Part shown: in pieces, positions 19,574 to 27,541 of the stretch
Layout: each line of letters begins with the position of its first letter
Position numbering within the stretch: the stretch's first letter is position 1
Source of the DNA: Sphingopyxis sp. CCNWLW2
GTDB taxonomy: Bacteria; Pseudomonadota; Alphaproteobacteria; Sphingomonadales; Sphingomonadaceae
DNA length: 64,000 bases
Direction of reading: 5' to 3'
Assembly (NCBI RefSeq): GCF_037095755.1
Contig: NZ_JBAWKJ010000002.1
Coordinates: 682,001-746,000 of the forward strand
The notes under the pieces: generated by a model
The model's database searches: none
What the model was told of the DNA's origin: nothing
Seen by the model: only the letters and a program-made list of their open reading frames with translations
Made by a program: the position numbers and the translations under genes

Positions 19574-20590
19574 ATGCAGAGTCGTCGCCTCGGCAAGAGC
19601 GCAATCCATGTGTCCGACATCTGCATGGGGACGATGACCTTCGGCAGCCAGGCGGACGAGGCGACGGCGTTCCGCGTCCTCGACCGCTGCTTCGACGCGG
19701 GGATCAATTTCTACGACACCGCCGAAGGCTATCCGGTGCCGCCCGACGTCAAATGGGTCGGCCGCACCGAGGAGATCGTCGGCCGCTGGATGAAGACCAA
19801 GCCGCGCGACGCGATCATCCTGGCGACCAAGGTGTCGGGACCGAGCCATGTGTGGTTCAAGTCGCCGTGCCGCAGCGGCATGACCGCGCTCGACCGCAAG
19901 AACATCATGCAGGCGGTCGACGACAGCCTGACGCGGCTCCAGACCGACTATATCGATCTCTATCAGACGCACTGGCCCGACCATGACGCGCCCTATTACG
20001 AGATGATGGACGCGCTCGACGAACTCGTTCGCATCGGCAAGGTCCGCATCCTCGGCTGTTCGAACGAGACGAGCTGGGGGCTGATGAAATCGCTCGCGGC
20101 GTCGGATCGGCTCGGCGGCGCGCGTTACCACACGATCCAGAATAATTTCAGCCTCAACAACCGCCGCTTCGAGGACGAGCTGGCGCAGGTGTGCCGGCAG
20201 GAAGGCGTCAGCCTGATCCCTTACTCCCCGCTCGCGGGCGGGGTTTTGTCGGGCAAATATCAGGGCGGGGCGACCCCCGAGGGCGCGCGCTTCTCGCGCT
20301 ACCTGAAGATGGAGGGGCGGCAGGCCGCGATGGGGCGCCGCTTCGTCAACGAAAAGAGCCTTGCCGCGACCGAGCGCTATCTGGCAATCGCCGCCGATGC
20401 GGGGCTGCATCCGGTGACGATGGCGACCGCCTGGTCGAAGCAGCATGACTTCGTCGCCTCGACGATCGTCGGGGTCAGCGCTTATGATCAGGTCGATCCG
20501 ATCCTCGATGCGATGGAACTGGTGCTGTCCGACGACCTGATGAAGGCACTGTACAAGGTCAGCAAAGATATCCTCTACCCGATGAGCTGA
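19574..20590 (+). CDS. Aldo/keto reductase
   Basis: 338-residue NADPH-dependent TIM-barrel oxidoreductase. Catalytic Asp and Tyr are in FYDTAEGYP, the Lys in ATKVSG and the His in YQTHWPDHD. The cofactor-binding end is poorly read. It belongs to the YghZ/Tas-like branch, with unknown physiological substrate. The ATG at 19574 has GGAG upstream. The stop overlaps that of the convergent gene by 16 bp. Confidence 0.92.
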   Translation: MQSRRLGKSAIHVSDICMGTMTFGSQADEATAFRVLDRCFDAGINFYDTAEGYPVPPDVKWVGRTEEIVGRWMKTKPRDAIILATKVSGPSHVWFKSPCRSGMTALDRKNIMQAVDDSLTRLQTDYIDLYQTHWPDHDAPYYEMMDALDELVRIGKVRILGCSNETSWGLMKSLAASDRLGGARYHTIQNNFSLNNRRFEDELAQVCRQEGVSLIPYSPLAGGVLSGKYQGGATPEGARFSRYLKMEGRQAAMGRRFVNEKSLAATERYLAIAADAGLHPVTMATAWSKQHDFVASTIVGVSAYDQVDPILDAMELVLSDDLMKALYKVSKDILYPMS

Positions 20591-21144
20591 GCGGACGGCC
20601 ATTCGAGGATCAGCGCCTCGCCGACGGGCAGCGTGCGCCATGCCCTGGAAAGCCGCTCGAAAGCTTCGAACACGCGCGGCTGCGCCGCGTCGATCCGCGC
20701 GCGCTCATCGGGACTGAGCGATGCGCGGGTCCGTTCGGACTCGCCGAGCGCCGCGCGCTGTGCCGCGCTGTCGGGGCGCGACTGGCTCCGCCACCCGATG
20801 TCGAACACGAACGCGGCGAGTTCGGACAATTCGCCCTCGCGGCCCTGGCTCTTGATCAGCTTCGCGCCCTTGGCGACCTGCTTGCGCGCCGCGCGCTGGC
20901 GCTCCTTTGGCGACAGTGCGCCGCCCGCCTCGACATGGAAGGAGCCGGCGTCGCCACCCGCCGCAATCTGGCCGAACACGCCCGCCTTGAGGCCCAGCGC
21001 CGCCTCGACGACGAAATGCACCATATCGTGCGGCAGGTCGGGATCGAAACCCGGGGCCGGGTCCATCACCAGCACCGGCGCACCGGCACGCTCGATCCGC
21101 ATGCCATAGCGACGCTCGCCCGACCGGATGAAATGGACTTTCAT
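20575..21144 (-). CDS. Conserved protein of unknown function
   Basis: 189 residues, soluble, no signal or membrane segment. It opens MKVHFIRSGERRYGMRIER and has a conserved-looking DLPHDMVHFVVEAALGLKAGVFGQIAAGG segment, followed by a basic helix (LSPKERQRAARKQVAKGAKLIK) and an Arg/Glu-rich C-terminal half. The His-Asp-x-x-His pattern could bind metal but that is speculative. I recognise it as a recurrent sphingomonad-type protein and no more. Confidence 0.65.
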   Translation of the reverse strand: MKVHFIRSGERRYGMRIERAGAPVLVMDPAPGFDPDLPHDMVHFVVEAALGLKAGVFGQIAAGGDAGSFHVEAGGALSPKERQRAARKQVAKGAKLIKSQGREGELSELAAFVFDIGWRSQSRPDSAAQRAALGESERTRASLSPDERARIDAAQPRVFEAFERLSRAWRTLPVGEALILEWPSAQLIG

Positions 21145-21191
21145 GGGGTCAGCCTATAGGCTCCGTAGCAGTTCCACCAAAAGGATTTGCG

Positions 21192-21659
21192 ATGCCTCCT
21201 GCCCGCCGCGCGTTTTTCGCCCTCGCCGCTTTTTCCGCCGTGATCGGCACCGCGCACGCCGCGAACCCGACGATGTTTCGCGATGCGGGCTGCGGCTGCT
21301 GCCTCAAATGGCTCGAACAGGTGAAAGCCTCGTTCGGGCAGAAGGCGGTCGTGGTGAATTCGCCCGACATGAATGCGGTGAAGGACAAGCAGGGCGTGCC
21401 GCAGGCGCTGCGCAGCTGCCACACCGTGCTCGTCGGCGGCTATGTGATCGAAGGCCATGTGCCCGCGAAGGAAATCAGCCGCCTGCTCCGTGAGAAGCCG
21501 AAAGGCGTGAAGGGCCTTGCGGTCGCCGGGATGCCGACGGGATCGCCCGGCATGGAGCATGGCAATCACCGCGAGGCCTATAAGGTGATGACCTTCGGCC
21601 CCGGCGGCCAGCGCGTCTATGCGAGCTATGCCGCAAGCGGCGGCGCGCACGCGCACTGA
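21192..21659 (+). CDS. DUF411 metal-binding periplasmic protein
   Basis: 155 residues. A signal peptide (residues 1-24, ending AHA) leads to the DUF411 domain: RDAGCGCCLKWLEQV at the start, and a second Cys in LRSCHTVLVGGYVIEGHVPAKEI. DUF411 proteins are small periplasmic, probably copper-binding proteins often found with copper-resistance genes; none are seen here. The C-terminus is rich in His (GGAHAH). Confidence 0.88.
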   Translation: MPPARRAFFALAAFSAVIGTAHAANPTMFRDAGCGCCLKWLEQVKASFGQKAVVVNSPDMNAVKDKQGVPQALRSCHTVLVGGYVIEGHVPAKEISRLLREKPKGVKGLAVAGMPTGSPGMEHGNHREAYKVMTFGPGGQRVYASYAASGGAHAH

Positions 21660-21674
21660 TCGGGCGGCGGCTCG

Positions 21675-22250
21675 ATGCTTTTCCGCGCCGCCATTCTCGA
21701 ACGCATCAGAACCGGCGAGGTCACGCTGGCCTTTCGGCGGTGGCGGCGCCCGACCGTCAAGACGGGCGGGCGGCTGCGCACCGCGATCGGCGAACTGGCG
21801 ATCGAAAGCGTGTCTCCCTGTGCGGCGGCCGCGATTACCGACGCCGATGCGCGCTCCGCAGGTTTCGGATCGTGTGCCGAGTTGCTGACCGAACTCGACG
21901 CGCGGCAGGAAGGCGATATCTATCGCATCGCCCTGCGTTTCGATCGGCCCGATCCGCGCATCGCGCTTCGCGAGGCCGGCGATCTTTCGGCGGACGAGGC
22001 GGCGTCGCTCGCGCAGCGGCTCGATCGCCTCGACCGGCGTTCGGGTCCATGGACGCGGCCCGTCCTGCACCATATCGCCGCCCACGAAGGACAGGCGGCG
22101 GCCGACATCGCAAAATCGCTCGGCGTCGAGAAGATGTGGCTCAAGCAGAATATCCGCAAGCTCAAGGAGCTTGGCCTGACGGAAAGTCTCGAGACCGGGT
22201 ATCGGCTGTCGCCGCGCGGCAAGGCGCTGATCGAGGCCCTGCCACGTTAG
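21675..22250 (+). CDS. ASCH-like domain fused to a winged-helix domain
   Basis: 191 residues. The first 95 or so (FRAAILERIRTGEVTLAFRRW ... AIGELAIESV) look like a PUA-type ASCH domain, a fold that binds RNA or modified nucleotides. The last 75 residues form a winged helix (HHIAAHEGQAAADIAKSLGV ... LGLTESLETGYRLSPRG) of the MarR/ArsR general type. The combination suggests a nucleic-acid-binding regulator, but the assignment is by pattern only. It starts 16 bp after the DUF411 gene and is probably co-transcribed. Confidence 0.6.
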   Translation: MLFRAAILERIRTGEVTLAFRRWRRPTVKTGGRLRTAIGELAIESVSPCAAAAITDADARSAGFGSCAELLTELDARQEGDIYRIALRFDRPDPRIALREAGDLSADEAASLAQRLDRLDRRSGPWTRPVLHHIAAHEGQAAADIAKSLGVEKMWLKQNIRKLKELGLTESLETGYRLSPRGKALIEALPR

Positions 22251-22255
22251 CGGCT

Positions 22256-23128
22256 TCAGGCGAGCTCGGCCTTGAATAGCGCCAGCATCCGCGCCCACGC
22301 TTTTTCCGCCGCGGCTTCATTATAGGCGCGGCCATCGGGCGGGCACCAGCCATGCATCGCGCCTTCGTAAACCTCGACCTCGTGCCACTGCTTGCGGGGT
22401 TCGAGAACGGCCTTCAGCAAGACCTTCTCGTTCGGGGTTTCCTTGTCGTCGTTATCAGCGATCGCGAACAAATAGCCGGCGTTGGTTTTCGGAATCAGCA
22501 GGTGCGGGCTGTCGGGTTTATCGGTGCCGACGCCGCCGCCATGGAAGCTCCCCGCCGCGCCGACGCGATCGGGCTTCAGCGCGGCGGTGTAGATCGTCAT
22601 CGCACCGCCCATGCAATAGCCCGTGGTGCCGATCTTGCGCTTGGTGTCGACCTCCTTCTGCGCGTCAAGGAAAGCGAGATGCGCCTTGGCGTCAGTCTCG
22701 ACGATCGGGCGCGTCAGCAGCTTCAGGTAACCGAACAATTTTTCGCGGATCGCCGGATCGTTGAAATCGCTCGTCGCGGTCACGACGGGCGACTTCTGCC
22801 AGCGGTAGAAGGGATTGACGCAGAGCACCGCATAGCCCTCACCCGCCAGCCGGTCGGCCATCTGGCGAAAGGCCGGCCGAAGCCCGCGAATGTCGGGCCA
22901 GATCAGCACGCCGGGATGCTTACCGCTCGCGGGTGCGACGAAATAGGCGTCACAAGTGCCATCGGCGGTCTTGATGTCGACATCGCGGCCCTTCACCGGC
23001 TTGCCCGCGATCGCGCGCGCGGGCAGCGCCGCGACCAGCGCACCGGCGCCCGCAAGCGCGGCAAAACTACGCCGCCCGACGGGCAATCCCGCGCGGTCGA
23101 GATCGGCTTCGGTGTTTTCGGTGCACAT
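22256..23128 (-). CDS. Dienelactone-hydrolase-family protein, Tat-exported
   Basis: 290 residues. The N-terminus GRRSFAALAGAGALVAALPARA carries a twin-arginine-like signal, followed by an alpha/beta-hydrolase of the dienelactone hydrolase family. The nucleophile is a Cys in GYCMGG, with Asp in IADNDDKETP and His in GAMHGWCPP completing the triad. The natural substrate is unknown. The ATG at 23126-23128 has AGGAGAG upstream; the frame stays open to 23497 only because it runs through the intergenic repeat. Confidence 0.88.
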   Translation of the reverse strand: MCTENTEADLDRAGLPVGRRSFAALAGAGALVAALPARAIAGKPVKGRDVDIKTADGTCDAYFVAPASGKHPGVLIWPDIRGLRPAFRQMADRLAGEGYAVLCVNPFYRWQKSPVVTATSDFNDPAIREKLFGYLKLLTRPIVETDAKAHLAFLDAQKEVDTKRKIGTTGYCMGGAMTIYTAALKPDRVGAAGSFHGGGVGTDKPDSPHLLIPKTNAGYLFAIADNDDKETPNEKVLLKAVLEPRKQWHEVEVYEGAMHGWCPPDGRAYNEAAAEKAWARMLALFKAELA

Positions 23129-23291
23129 ATCTCTCTCCTCGAAGGGTGTTTTGGAAAGTCGCGGAAAACTGCGCAACTTCACTCGCGATTGCATATTTCG
23201 TCCCGTGATCGGGATCGAACCGGGCGCGAAGCTAATCCAGCTGCCCAAAGTAGGACAGCGATTTTTGAGCGGGTCAATCGCCCTATCTTTT

Positions 23292-23382
23292 GTCATTCCC
23301 GCGAAAGGCGCGGAGAGGCACGCGACTCTCCAAGCCACCCAGCGAACCGCCGCTACTGGGTTCCCGCTTTCGCGGGAATGAC
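23292..23382. repeat. Intergenic palindromic repeat (REP-like), 16-bp inverted arms
   Basis: GTCATTCCCGCGAAAG at 23292-23307 is repeated in perfect inverted form at 23367-23382, with 59 bp between. The right arm also folds on itself (TTCCCGCTTTCGCGGGAA). This is the well-known type of dispersed palindrome that translates as HSRESGNP or VIPAKAGTQ in spurious frames. The right end supplies the last codons and stop of the HAD gene. Confidence 0.85.
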
Positions 23383-24066
23383 GAAAGGAGAGATAGCGGT
23401 AGCAACGTCGTCGAACGTCAGCGCCACATGATGCACGCCAACCTCTTGCAGCATCGCGCCATGTCCCGCGCGGTCGACGATATGCCCTGCGCCGCAAAAG
23501 CCGATCACGGTCATCCCCGCCGCGATCGCTGCCTGCGCCCCGGTCGGCGAATCCTCGATCGCAAGGCAGGTTGCCGGATCGACGCCCAGCCCTTTTGCGG
23601 CGGCGAGATAGATGTCGGGATGCGGCTTGCCGCGGTCCCAGCCGTCGGCGCTGTAGACATGTTCGCCGAAATGGTGGCCGAGGCCGAACAGGCCGAGCGC
23701 CCAGCCGATATATTCGGCGCGGCTCGACGAAGCGATCGCGCGCGGGAGCGGTCCGAGCGTGTCGAGGAAGGCGGCGACGCCGGGGACGGCATCGAAGCCC
23801 TCCATATAACGCGCCCGCGCGCGTTCGCGATGCGTCTCGCGGAAATCGGCGGGCAGCGGCCGCCCGTAGCGCGCGACGATCCGGCGCTCGGTTTCCTGCC
23901 AGTTATGGCCATAATAGTCGCGCAGGCACTCGTCATAGGTCGCGGGCATGCCGGCGGCGGTCAGGCTTTCGGCGAGCGACAGGTTGGCGCGCACCTCGCT
24001 GTCGGCGACGACGCCGTCGAAATCGAAGATGATCGCGGCGGGAGGGGTCGGTCTGATATTCTTCAT
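23353..24066 (-). CDS. HAD-superfamily phosphatase, C-terminus built from a repeat
   Basis: 237 residues. Motif I is IFDFDGVVADSEV, motif II lies in RAIASSSRAEYIG, motif III is the Lys in GKPHPD and motif IV is LAIEDSPTG, all as in the phosphoglucomutase/phosphoglycolate phosphatase-like subfamily I. The substrate is not deducible. The final nine residues, VIPAKAGTQ, and the stop are encoded by the palindromic repeat at 23292-23382, so the original C-terminus has probably been replaced by repeat sequence. Confidence 0.9.
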   Translation of the reverse strand: MKNIRPTPPAAIIFDFDGVVADSEVRANLSLAESLTAAGMPATYDECLRDYYGHNWQETERRIVARYGRPLPADFRETHRERARARYMEGFDAVPGVAAFLDTLGPLPRAIASSSRAEYIGWALGLFGLGHHFGEHVYSADGWDRGKPHPDIYLAAAKGLGVDPATCLAIEDSPTGAQAAIAAGMTVIGFCGAGHIVDRAGHGAMLQEVGVHHVALTFDDVATAISPFVIPAKAGTQ

Positions 24067-24105
24067 ATTTCCCGCCTAGAGCATCGGGGATCAGGAGACA
24101 CCCCA

Positions 24106-24294
24106 ATGAAATTCATTTCGCTCAAGTCGCGCGGCGGCAATTACCTTGTCGTCGCCGAAAATGTCGCCTGGCTTCGCGACTATGAAAATGGCCAGACGCA
24201 AGTCGGCATGGTCGGCGGCGCGCCGTTGTTGATCGTCGGCAAGATCGACGAAATCGCAGCGTCAATTCTGGAGCAGGCGAATGCGGCGGAGTGA
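24106..24294 (+). CDS. 62-residue conserved small protein
   Basis: A short gene starting at ATG 24106 with AGGAGA at 24092-24097. The protein opens MKFISLKSRGGNYLVVAENV and ends in a helix (DEIAASILEQAN). No signal, membrane segment or known domain. Good ribosome site, balanced composition and clean fit between the divergent HAD gene and the convergent glmS support it as real. The longer open frame in which it sits is antisense to the HAD gene. Confidence 0.65.
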   Translation: MKFISLKSRGGNYLVVAENVAWLRDYENGQTQVGMVGGAPLLIVGKIDEIAASILEQANAAE

Positions 24295-24306
24295 TGGGCG
24301 GGCGCC

Positions 24307-26130
24307 CTACTCCACGGTAACCGATTTCGCCAGATTGCGCGGCTGATCGACGTCGGTCCCCTTGGCGACCGCAACATGATACGCCAGCAATTGCACCGGC
24401 ACCGCGTAGACGAGCGGCGCGATCAGCGGGTGGACCTTGGGCATCTCGATCGTCGCCATGCAGCCGTCGCCGGCTTCGGCGAGACCTTCGGCGTCCGAAA
24501 TCAGCACGACCTTGCCGCCGCGCGCCATGACTTCCTGCATGTTGCTGACGGTCTTTTCGAACAGCGGCCCGCTCGGCGCGAGGACGATCACGGGGACCGC
24601 CTCGTCGATCAGCGCGATCGGGCCGTGCTTCATCTCGCCCGACGCATAGCCTTCGGCATGAATGTACGAGATTTCCTTGAGCTTGAGCGCGCCTTCCAAT
24701 GCGAGCGGATAGTCGGGGCCGCGGCCGAGGTAGAGCACGTCGCGTGCGGGGGCGACGAGATGCGCCATCTTCGAGATTTCCTCGTCGTGGGCGAGTGCAG
24801 CGTTGAGCGCGGCGGGTGCCTCGATCAGATGCCTGACGATCTCGCGCTCTTCATCGGCGCTGAGCTTGCCCTTCTTGAGCGCGAGGTGCGCGGCGAGCGC
24901 GGCGAGCACCGCAAGCTGGCAGGTGAAGGCCTTGGTCGAGGCGACGCCGATTTCGGGGCCCGCGTGGGTCGGGAGCAGCAGATCGGCCTCGCGCGCCATG
25001 CTGCTGGTCGGCACGTTGACGACGACCGCGATCGTCTGGCCGTTCGCCTTGCAATGGCGGAGCGCCGCGAGCGTGTCGGCGGTCTCGCCCGACTGCGAAA
25101 TGAAGAGCGCGAGCCCGCCGGGCTGGAGCACCGGGTCGCGGTAGCGGAACTCCGACGCGACATCGATGTCGACGGGGACGCGCGCGAAGGTTTCGAACCA
25201 ATATTTGGCGACCATGCCGGCGTAGAAGCTGGTGCCGCACGCGACGATGGTGATGCGTTCGACCTTCGACAGGTCGAAATCCATCTGCGGCAGCGCGACG
25301 GTCTGTTCGAGCGGGCGGATGTAGGAGGAGAGCGTCTGCGCGACGACGGTCGGCTGCTCGAAAATCTCCTTCTGCATGAAGTGGCGGTAATTGCCCTTCT
25401 CGATCGTCGCGGCGGTGACGCCCGAGGTGGTGATTTCGCGCGTTACCGGGTTGTTTTCGGCGTCGAAGATCTGCGCGCCTTCGCGGGTGATGACGACCCA
25501 GTCGCCTTCGTCGAGATAGGCGATCTTCTGCGTCAGCGGCGCGAGCGCGAGCGCGTCCGAGCCGAGATAGGTTTCGCCCTCGCCATAACCGACGACGAGC
25601 GGCGAGCCGAGGCGCGCACCGATGAGCAGGTCGGGATGCTGGCGGAAGGCGATCGCAAGCGCGAAGGCGCCGCGGAGCTGCGGGAGCACCGCCTTCACCG
25701 CGTCCTGCGGCGACAGGCCGGCTTCGACCTGTTCGCTGACGAGATGCGCGACGACTTCGGTGTCGGTCTCGCTTTCGAACTTGCGACCGCGCGCCTGCAA
25801 GGCTTCGCGCAGCGGCTTGAAATTCTCGATGATCCCGTTGTGGACGAGCGCGACTTCGCCCGTCGCGTGCGGGTGGGCGTTGCTCGTCGTCGGCGCACCG
25901 TGCGTCGCCCAGCGCGTGTGCGCGATGCCGACGGTGCCCGGCGCCGGATTGCCCGCGAGTTCCTTGACGAGATTGCCGAGCTTGCCCTCGGCGCGGCGGC
26001 GGATCAGCTGACCGCCCTCGACCGTGCACACGCCCGCCGAGTCATAACCGCGATATTCCATGCGCTTCAGCCCGTCGACGAGGCGGTCCGCGACCTGGGC
26101 CGTGCCGATGATTCCGATAATTCCGCACAT
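24307..26130 (-). CDS. glmS: Glutamine-fructose-6-phosphate aminotransferase (isomerising)
   Basis: First step of UDP-GlcNAc synthesis: glutamine and fructose-6-phosphate to glucosamine-6-phosphate. 607 residues. The N-terminal nucleophile is Cys2 (MCGIIGIIG), the glutaminase domain covers about 2-230 (HTRWATHG, HNGIIEN), and two SIS domains follow (VACGTSFYAG; SQSGETADTLAALR). It ends in the classical LAKSVTVE. The glmS ribozyme is a Firmicutes feature and is not seen. glmU and glmM are also in the window. Confidence 0.98.
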   Translation of the reverse strand: MCGIIGIIGTAQVADRLVDGLKRMEYRGYDSAGVCTVEGGQLIRRRAEGKLGNLVKELAGNPAPGTVGIAHTRWATHGAPTTSNAHPHATGEVALVHNGIIENFKPLREALQARGRKFESETDTEVVAHLVSEQVEAGLSPQDAVKAVLPQLRGAFALAIAFRQHPDLLIGARLGSPLVVGYGEGETYLGSDALALAPLTQKIAYLDEGDWVVITREGAQIFDAENNPVTREITTSGVTAATIEKGNYRHFMQKEIFEQPTVVAQTLSSYIRPLEQTVALPQMDFDLSKVERITIVACGTSFYAGMVAKYWFETFARVPVDIDVASEFRYRDPVLQPGGLALFISQSGETADTLAALRHCKANGQTIAVVVNVPTSSMAREADLLLPTHAGPEIGVASTKAFTCQLAVLAALAAHLALKKGKLSADEEREIVRHLIEAPAALNAALAHDEEISKMAHLVAPARDVLYLGRGPDYPLALEGALKLKEISYIHAEGYASGEMKHGPIALIDEAVPVIVLAPSGPLFEKTVSNMQEVMARGGKVVLISDAEGLAEAGDGCMATIEMPKVHPLIAPLVYAVPVQLLAYHVAVAKGTDVDQPRNLAKSVTVE

Positions 26131-26145
26131 GAATGAGGCTTTCTT

Positions 26146-26514
26146 TTACAGCGTGTAGGGAACGCGAATACCCGGCATCGCCGCCGGAAACACCTTGATA
26201 TTGCGCGTGACGAGGATGCGCCCGCTGATCTGCGCGGTCGCCAGTACGAAAGCGTCGGCCAAGGTCAAGCCCTTGCGCTCCGCGCGCAGTGCCGCGGCGC
26301 GGCGCGCGACCGCATCGCCGACCTCCTCGACCTGGAAACAGCCGAGAAACGCCTCGACTACTTTCACCGACGCGGGATCGGCGGCCGACATGACTTCGGT
26401 CCAGCTGATCCGGCTGATGCTTTTGCGCCCCGCGCGGCGGATTTCGGCGCGCGCCGCCTCGACGCCGTTCAGCGCGTCGATGAGGATATCGCTGTCGAAC
26501 TGCGCGTCGATCAT
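26146..26514 (-). CDS. vapC: VapC-type PIN-domain toxin
   Basis: 122-residue putative ribonuclease toxin. Acidic metal ligands are expected at D9 of DSDILIDALNG, the Glu of SWTEVM, and the Asp in TLADAFVLATA near residue 93. The start overlaps the antitoxin stop by 4 nt (ATGA), the usual coupling of these pairs. The RNA target is unknown. The gene symbol is by family only. Confidence 0.88.
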   Translation of the reverse strand: MIDAQFDSDILIDALNGVEAARAEIRRAGRKSISRISWTEVMSAADPASVKVVEAFLGCFQVEEVGDAVARRAAALRAERKGLTLADAFVLATAQISGRILVTRNIKVFPAAMPGIRVPYTL

Positions 26515-26735
26515 TCGCGCTTGCCCCGCAGGCGTCGCTGATATTTTAGCCCGTCGCCGATGTCGGTGCGGCCGCGCCAGATGCCAAACGCATTGTCGAT
26601 CGCGTCGCCCGACACGTCGGCGCGATAGGCCGTCACGGCGCGGCGGACGAGTTCGGCGCGCGACACGCCCTGCTCGGCCGCAAGCGCGTCGAGCCACTGG
26701 ATATCGTCATCGGGGATGTCGGCGAGGAAACGCAT
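26511..26735 (-). CDS. vapB: Ribbon-helix-helix antitoxin of the PIN toxin
   Basis: 74 residues. The N-terminal half (RFLADIPDDDIQWLDALAAEQGVSRAELVRRAV) has the beta-strand, helix, helix pattern of an RHH/CopG dimer; the basic C-terminal part is expected to wrap round and inhibit the toxin. It starts only 7 bp downstream of a 21-bp operator-like palindrome, so autoregulation is likely. Confidence 0.83.
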   Translation of the reverse strand: MRFLADIPDDDIQWLDALAAEQGVSRAELVRRAVTAYRADVSGDAIDNAFGIWRGRTDIGDGLKYQRRLRGKRE

Positions 26736-26742
26736 GTCGCAC

Positions 26743-26763
26743 TGATATCATACCATGATATCA
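26743..26763. promoter_or_regulatory. Palindromic operator of vapBC
   Basis: Two copies of the self-palindromic octamer TGATATCA (26743-26750 and 26756-26763) are separated by TACCA. The symmetrical 21-bp site stands just before the vapB start and within a very AT-rich patch where the promoter must lie (TATGAT on the minus strand). RHH antitoxins bind such paired short palindromes. Confidence 0.75.
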
Positions 26764-26765
26764 AA

Positions 26766-27230
26766 TCAAGCCGGCAGTATCTTTCGATAGACGACAAATC
26801 CCGATTTTTCAGCGATGCGATCATAGAGCATCATCGCGGTGTCGTTCGTTTCATGCGTCAGCCAATAGACGCGCGGCAGCGAAGCTTCTTTTGCGGCGTC
26901 ATAGACGGCCTCGATCAGTGCGCGGCCAACGCCCTTTCCGCGCGATTCGGCGGTGGTGAACAGGTCCTGCAGGTAAAGCGACGGCAGCAACGACGTCGTG
27001 CTCCGGTGCAGGAGATAATGGGTGAGGCCGAGAAGCGCGCCGTCCTGTTCGGCGACGAGCGCGAACATTGGTTCATACGGATCGAAGAAGCGCTCCCACG
27101 TCGCAGCCGTGATCTCCGGCGCGAGCGCCGTATCGCCGCTGCGGCCGTAGAATGCGTTGTAGCCGTCCCACAAAGGCAGCCAGCGATCGTAATCGGCGCG
27201 CACCGCCGGACGGACGATCAGGCCGCTCAT
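26766..27230 (-). CDS. GNAT-family N-acetyltransferase
   Basis: 154 residues. The acetyl-CoA loop is RGKGVGRALIEAVYDAAKE (motif A, Q/RxxGxG/A type), preceded by a typical strand LPSLYLQDLFT and followed by YWLTHETNDTAMMLYDRIAEKSGF. The acceptor is unknown. Its ATG overlaps the preceding gene's stop (ATGA), making it the third of three coupled genes 28077-26766. Confidence 0.88.
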   Translation of the reverse strand: MSGLIVRPAVRADYDRWLPLWDGYNAFYGRSGDTALAPEITAATWERFFDPYEPMFALVAEQDGALLGLTHYLLHRSTTSLLPSLYLQDLFTTAESRGKGVGRALIEAVYDAAKEASLPRVYWLTHETNDTAMMLYDRIAEKSGFVVYRKILPA

Positions 27231-27541
27231 GCCCGGCCGAAATTCCGGTCGACGAAGATCATCGCGAACTGCACCGGATCGGGCGCCTCGCCATTGCCCG
27301 CGGCGAAGCGCGCCTTACCGTCGGTCCAGATTTTCAGGATCTGTGCCTTCAGTTCGGGGCCGAACTTCATCTGCTGCTCGACGATCTGTTCCCAGCTGCC
27401 CGTCACGCCGAAGCTCTGTTCGAGCTGCGGCACCATCGCCTTGCAATAAGTCTCGGTCGCCGCGTCGAGATGGCCGATCGCCTTCAGCACCCAGGCGTCG
27501 ACAAAGCGCAGGAAGGGCTTGTCGGTATAGCGATCACTCAT
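27227..27541 (-). CDS. Conserved small protein of unknown function
   Basis: 104 residues, soluble, helical, with no known domain. It opens SDRYTDKPFLRFVDAWVLKAIG and contains VTGSWEQIVEQQMKFGPELKAQI. Both ends overlap acetyltransferase genes by 4 nt, so it is made together with them. The ATG at 27539-27541 inside the preceding stop is the convincing start. Confidence 0.72.
   Translation of the reverse strand: MSDRYTDKPFLRFVDAWVLKAIGHLDAATETYCKAMVPQLEQSFGVTGSWEQIVEQQMKFGPELKAQILKIWTDGKARFAAGNGEAPDPVQFAMIFVDRNFGRA

Noticed and set aside
22256-23497. A 413-codon version of the dienelactone hydrolase
   Set aside because: The N-terminal extra part is read through the palindromic repeat (FRHSRESGNP) and lacks the good ribosome site found before 23128.
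24376-26136. A 586-codon open frame on the plus strand opposite glmS
   Set aside because: The high GC content makes long antisense frames common; the translation is rich in Arg/His/Asp without family similarity and the glmS reading is certain.
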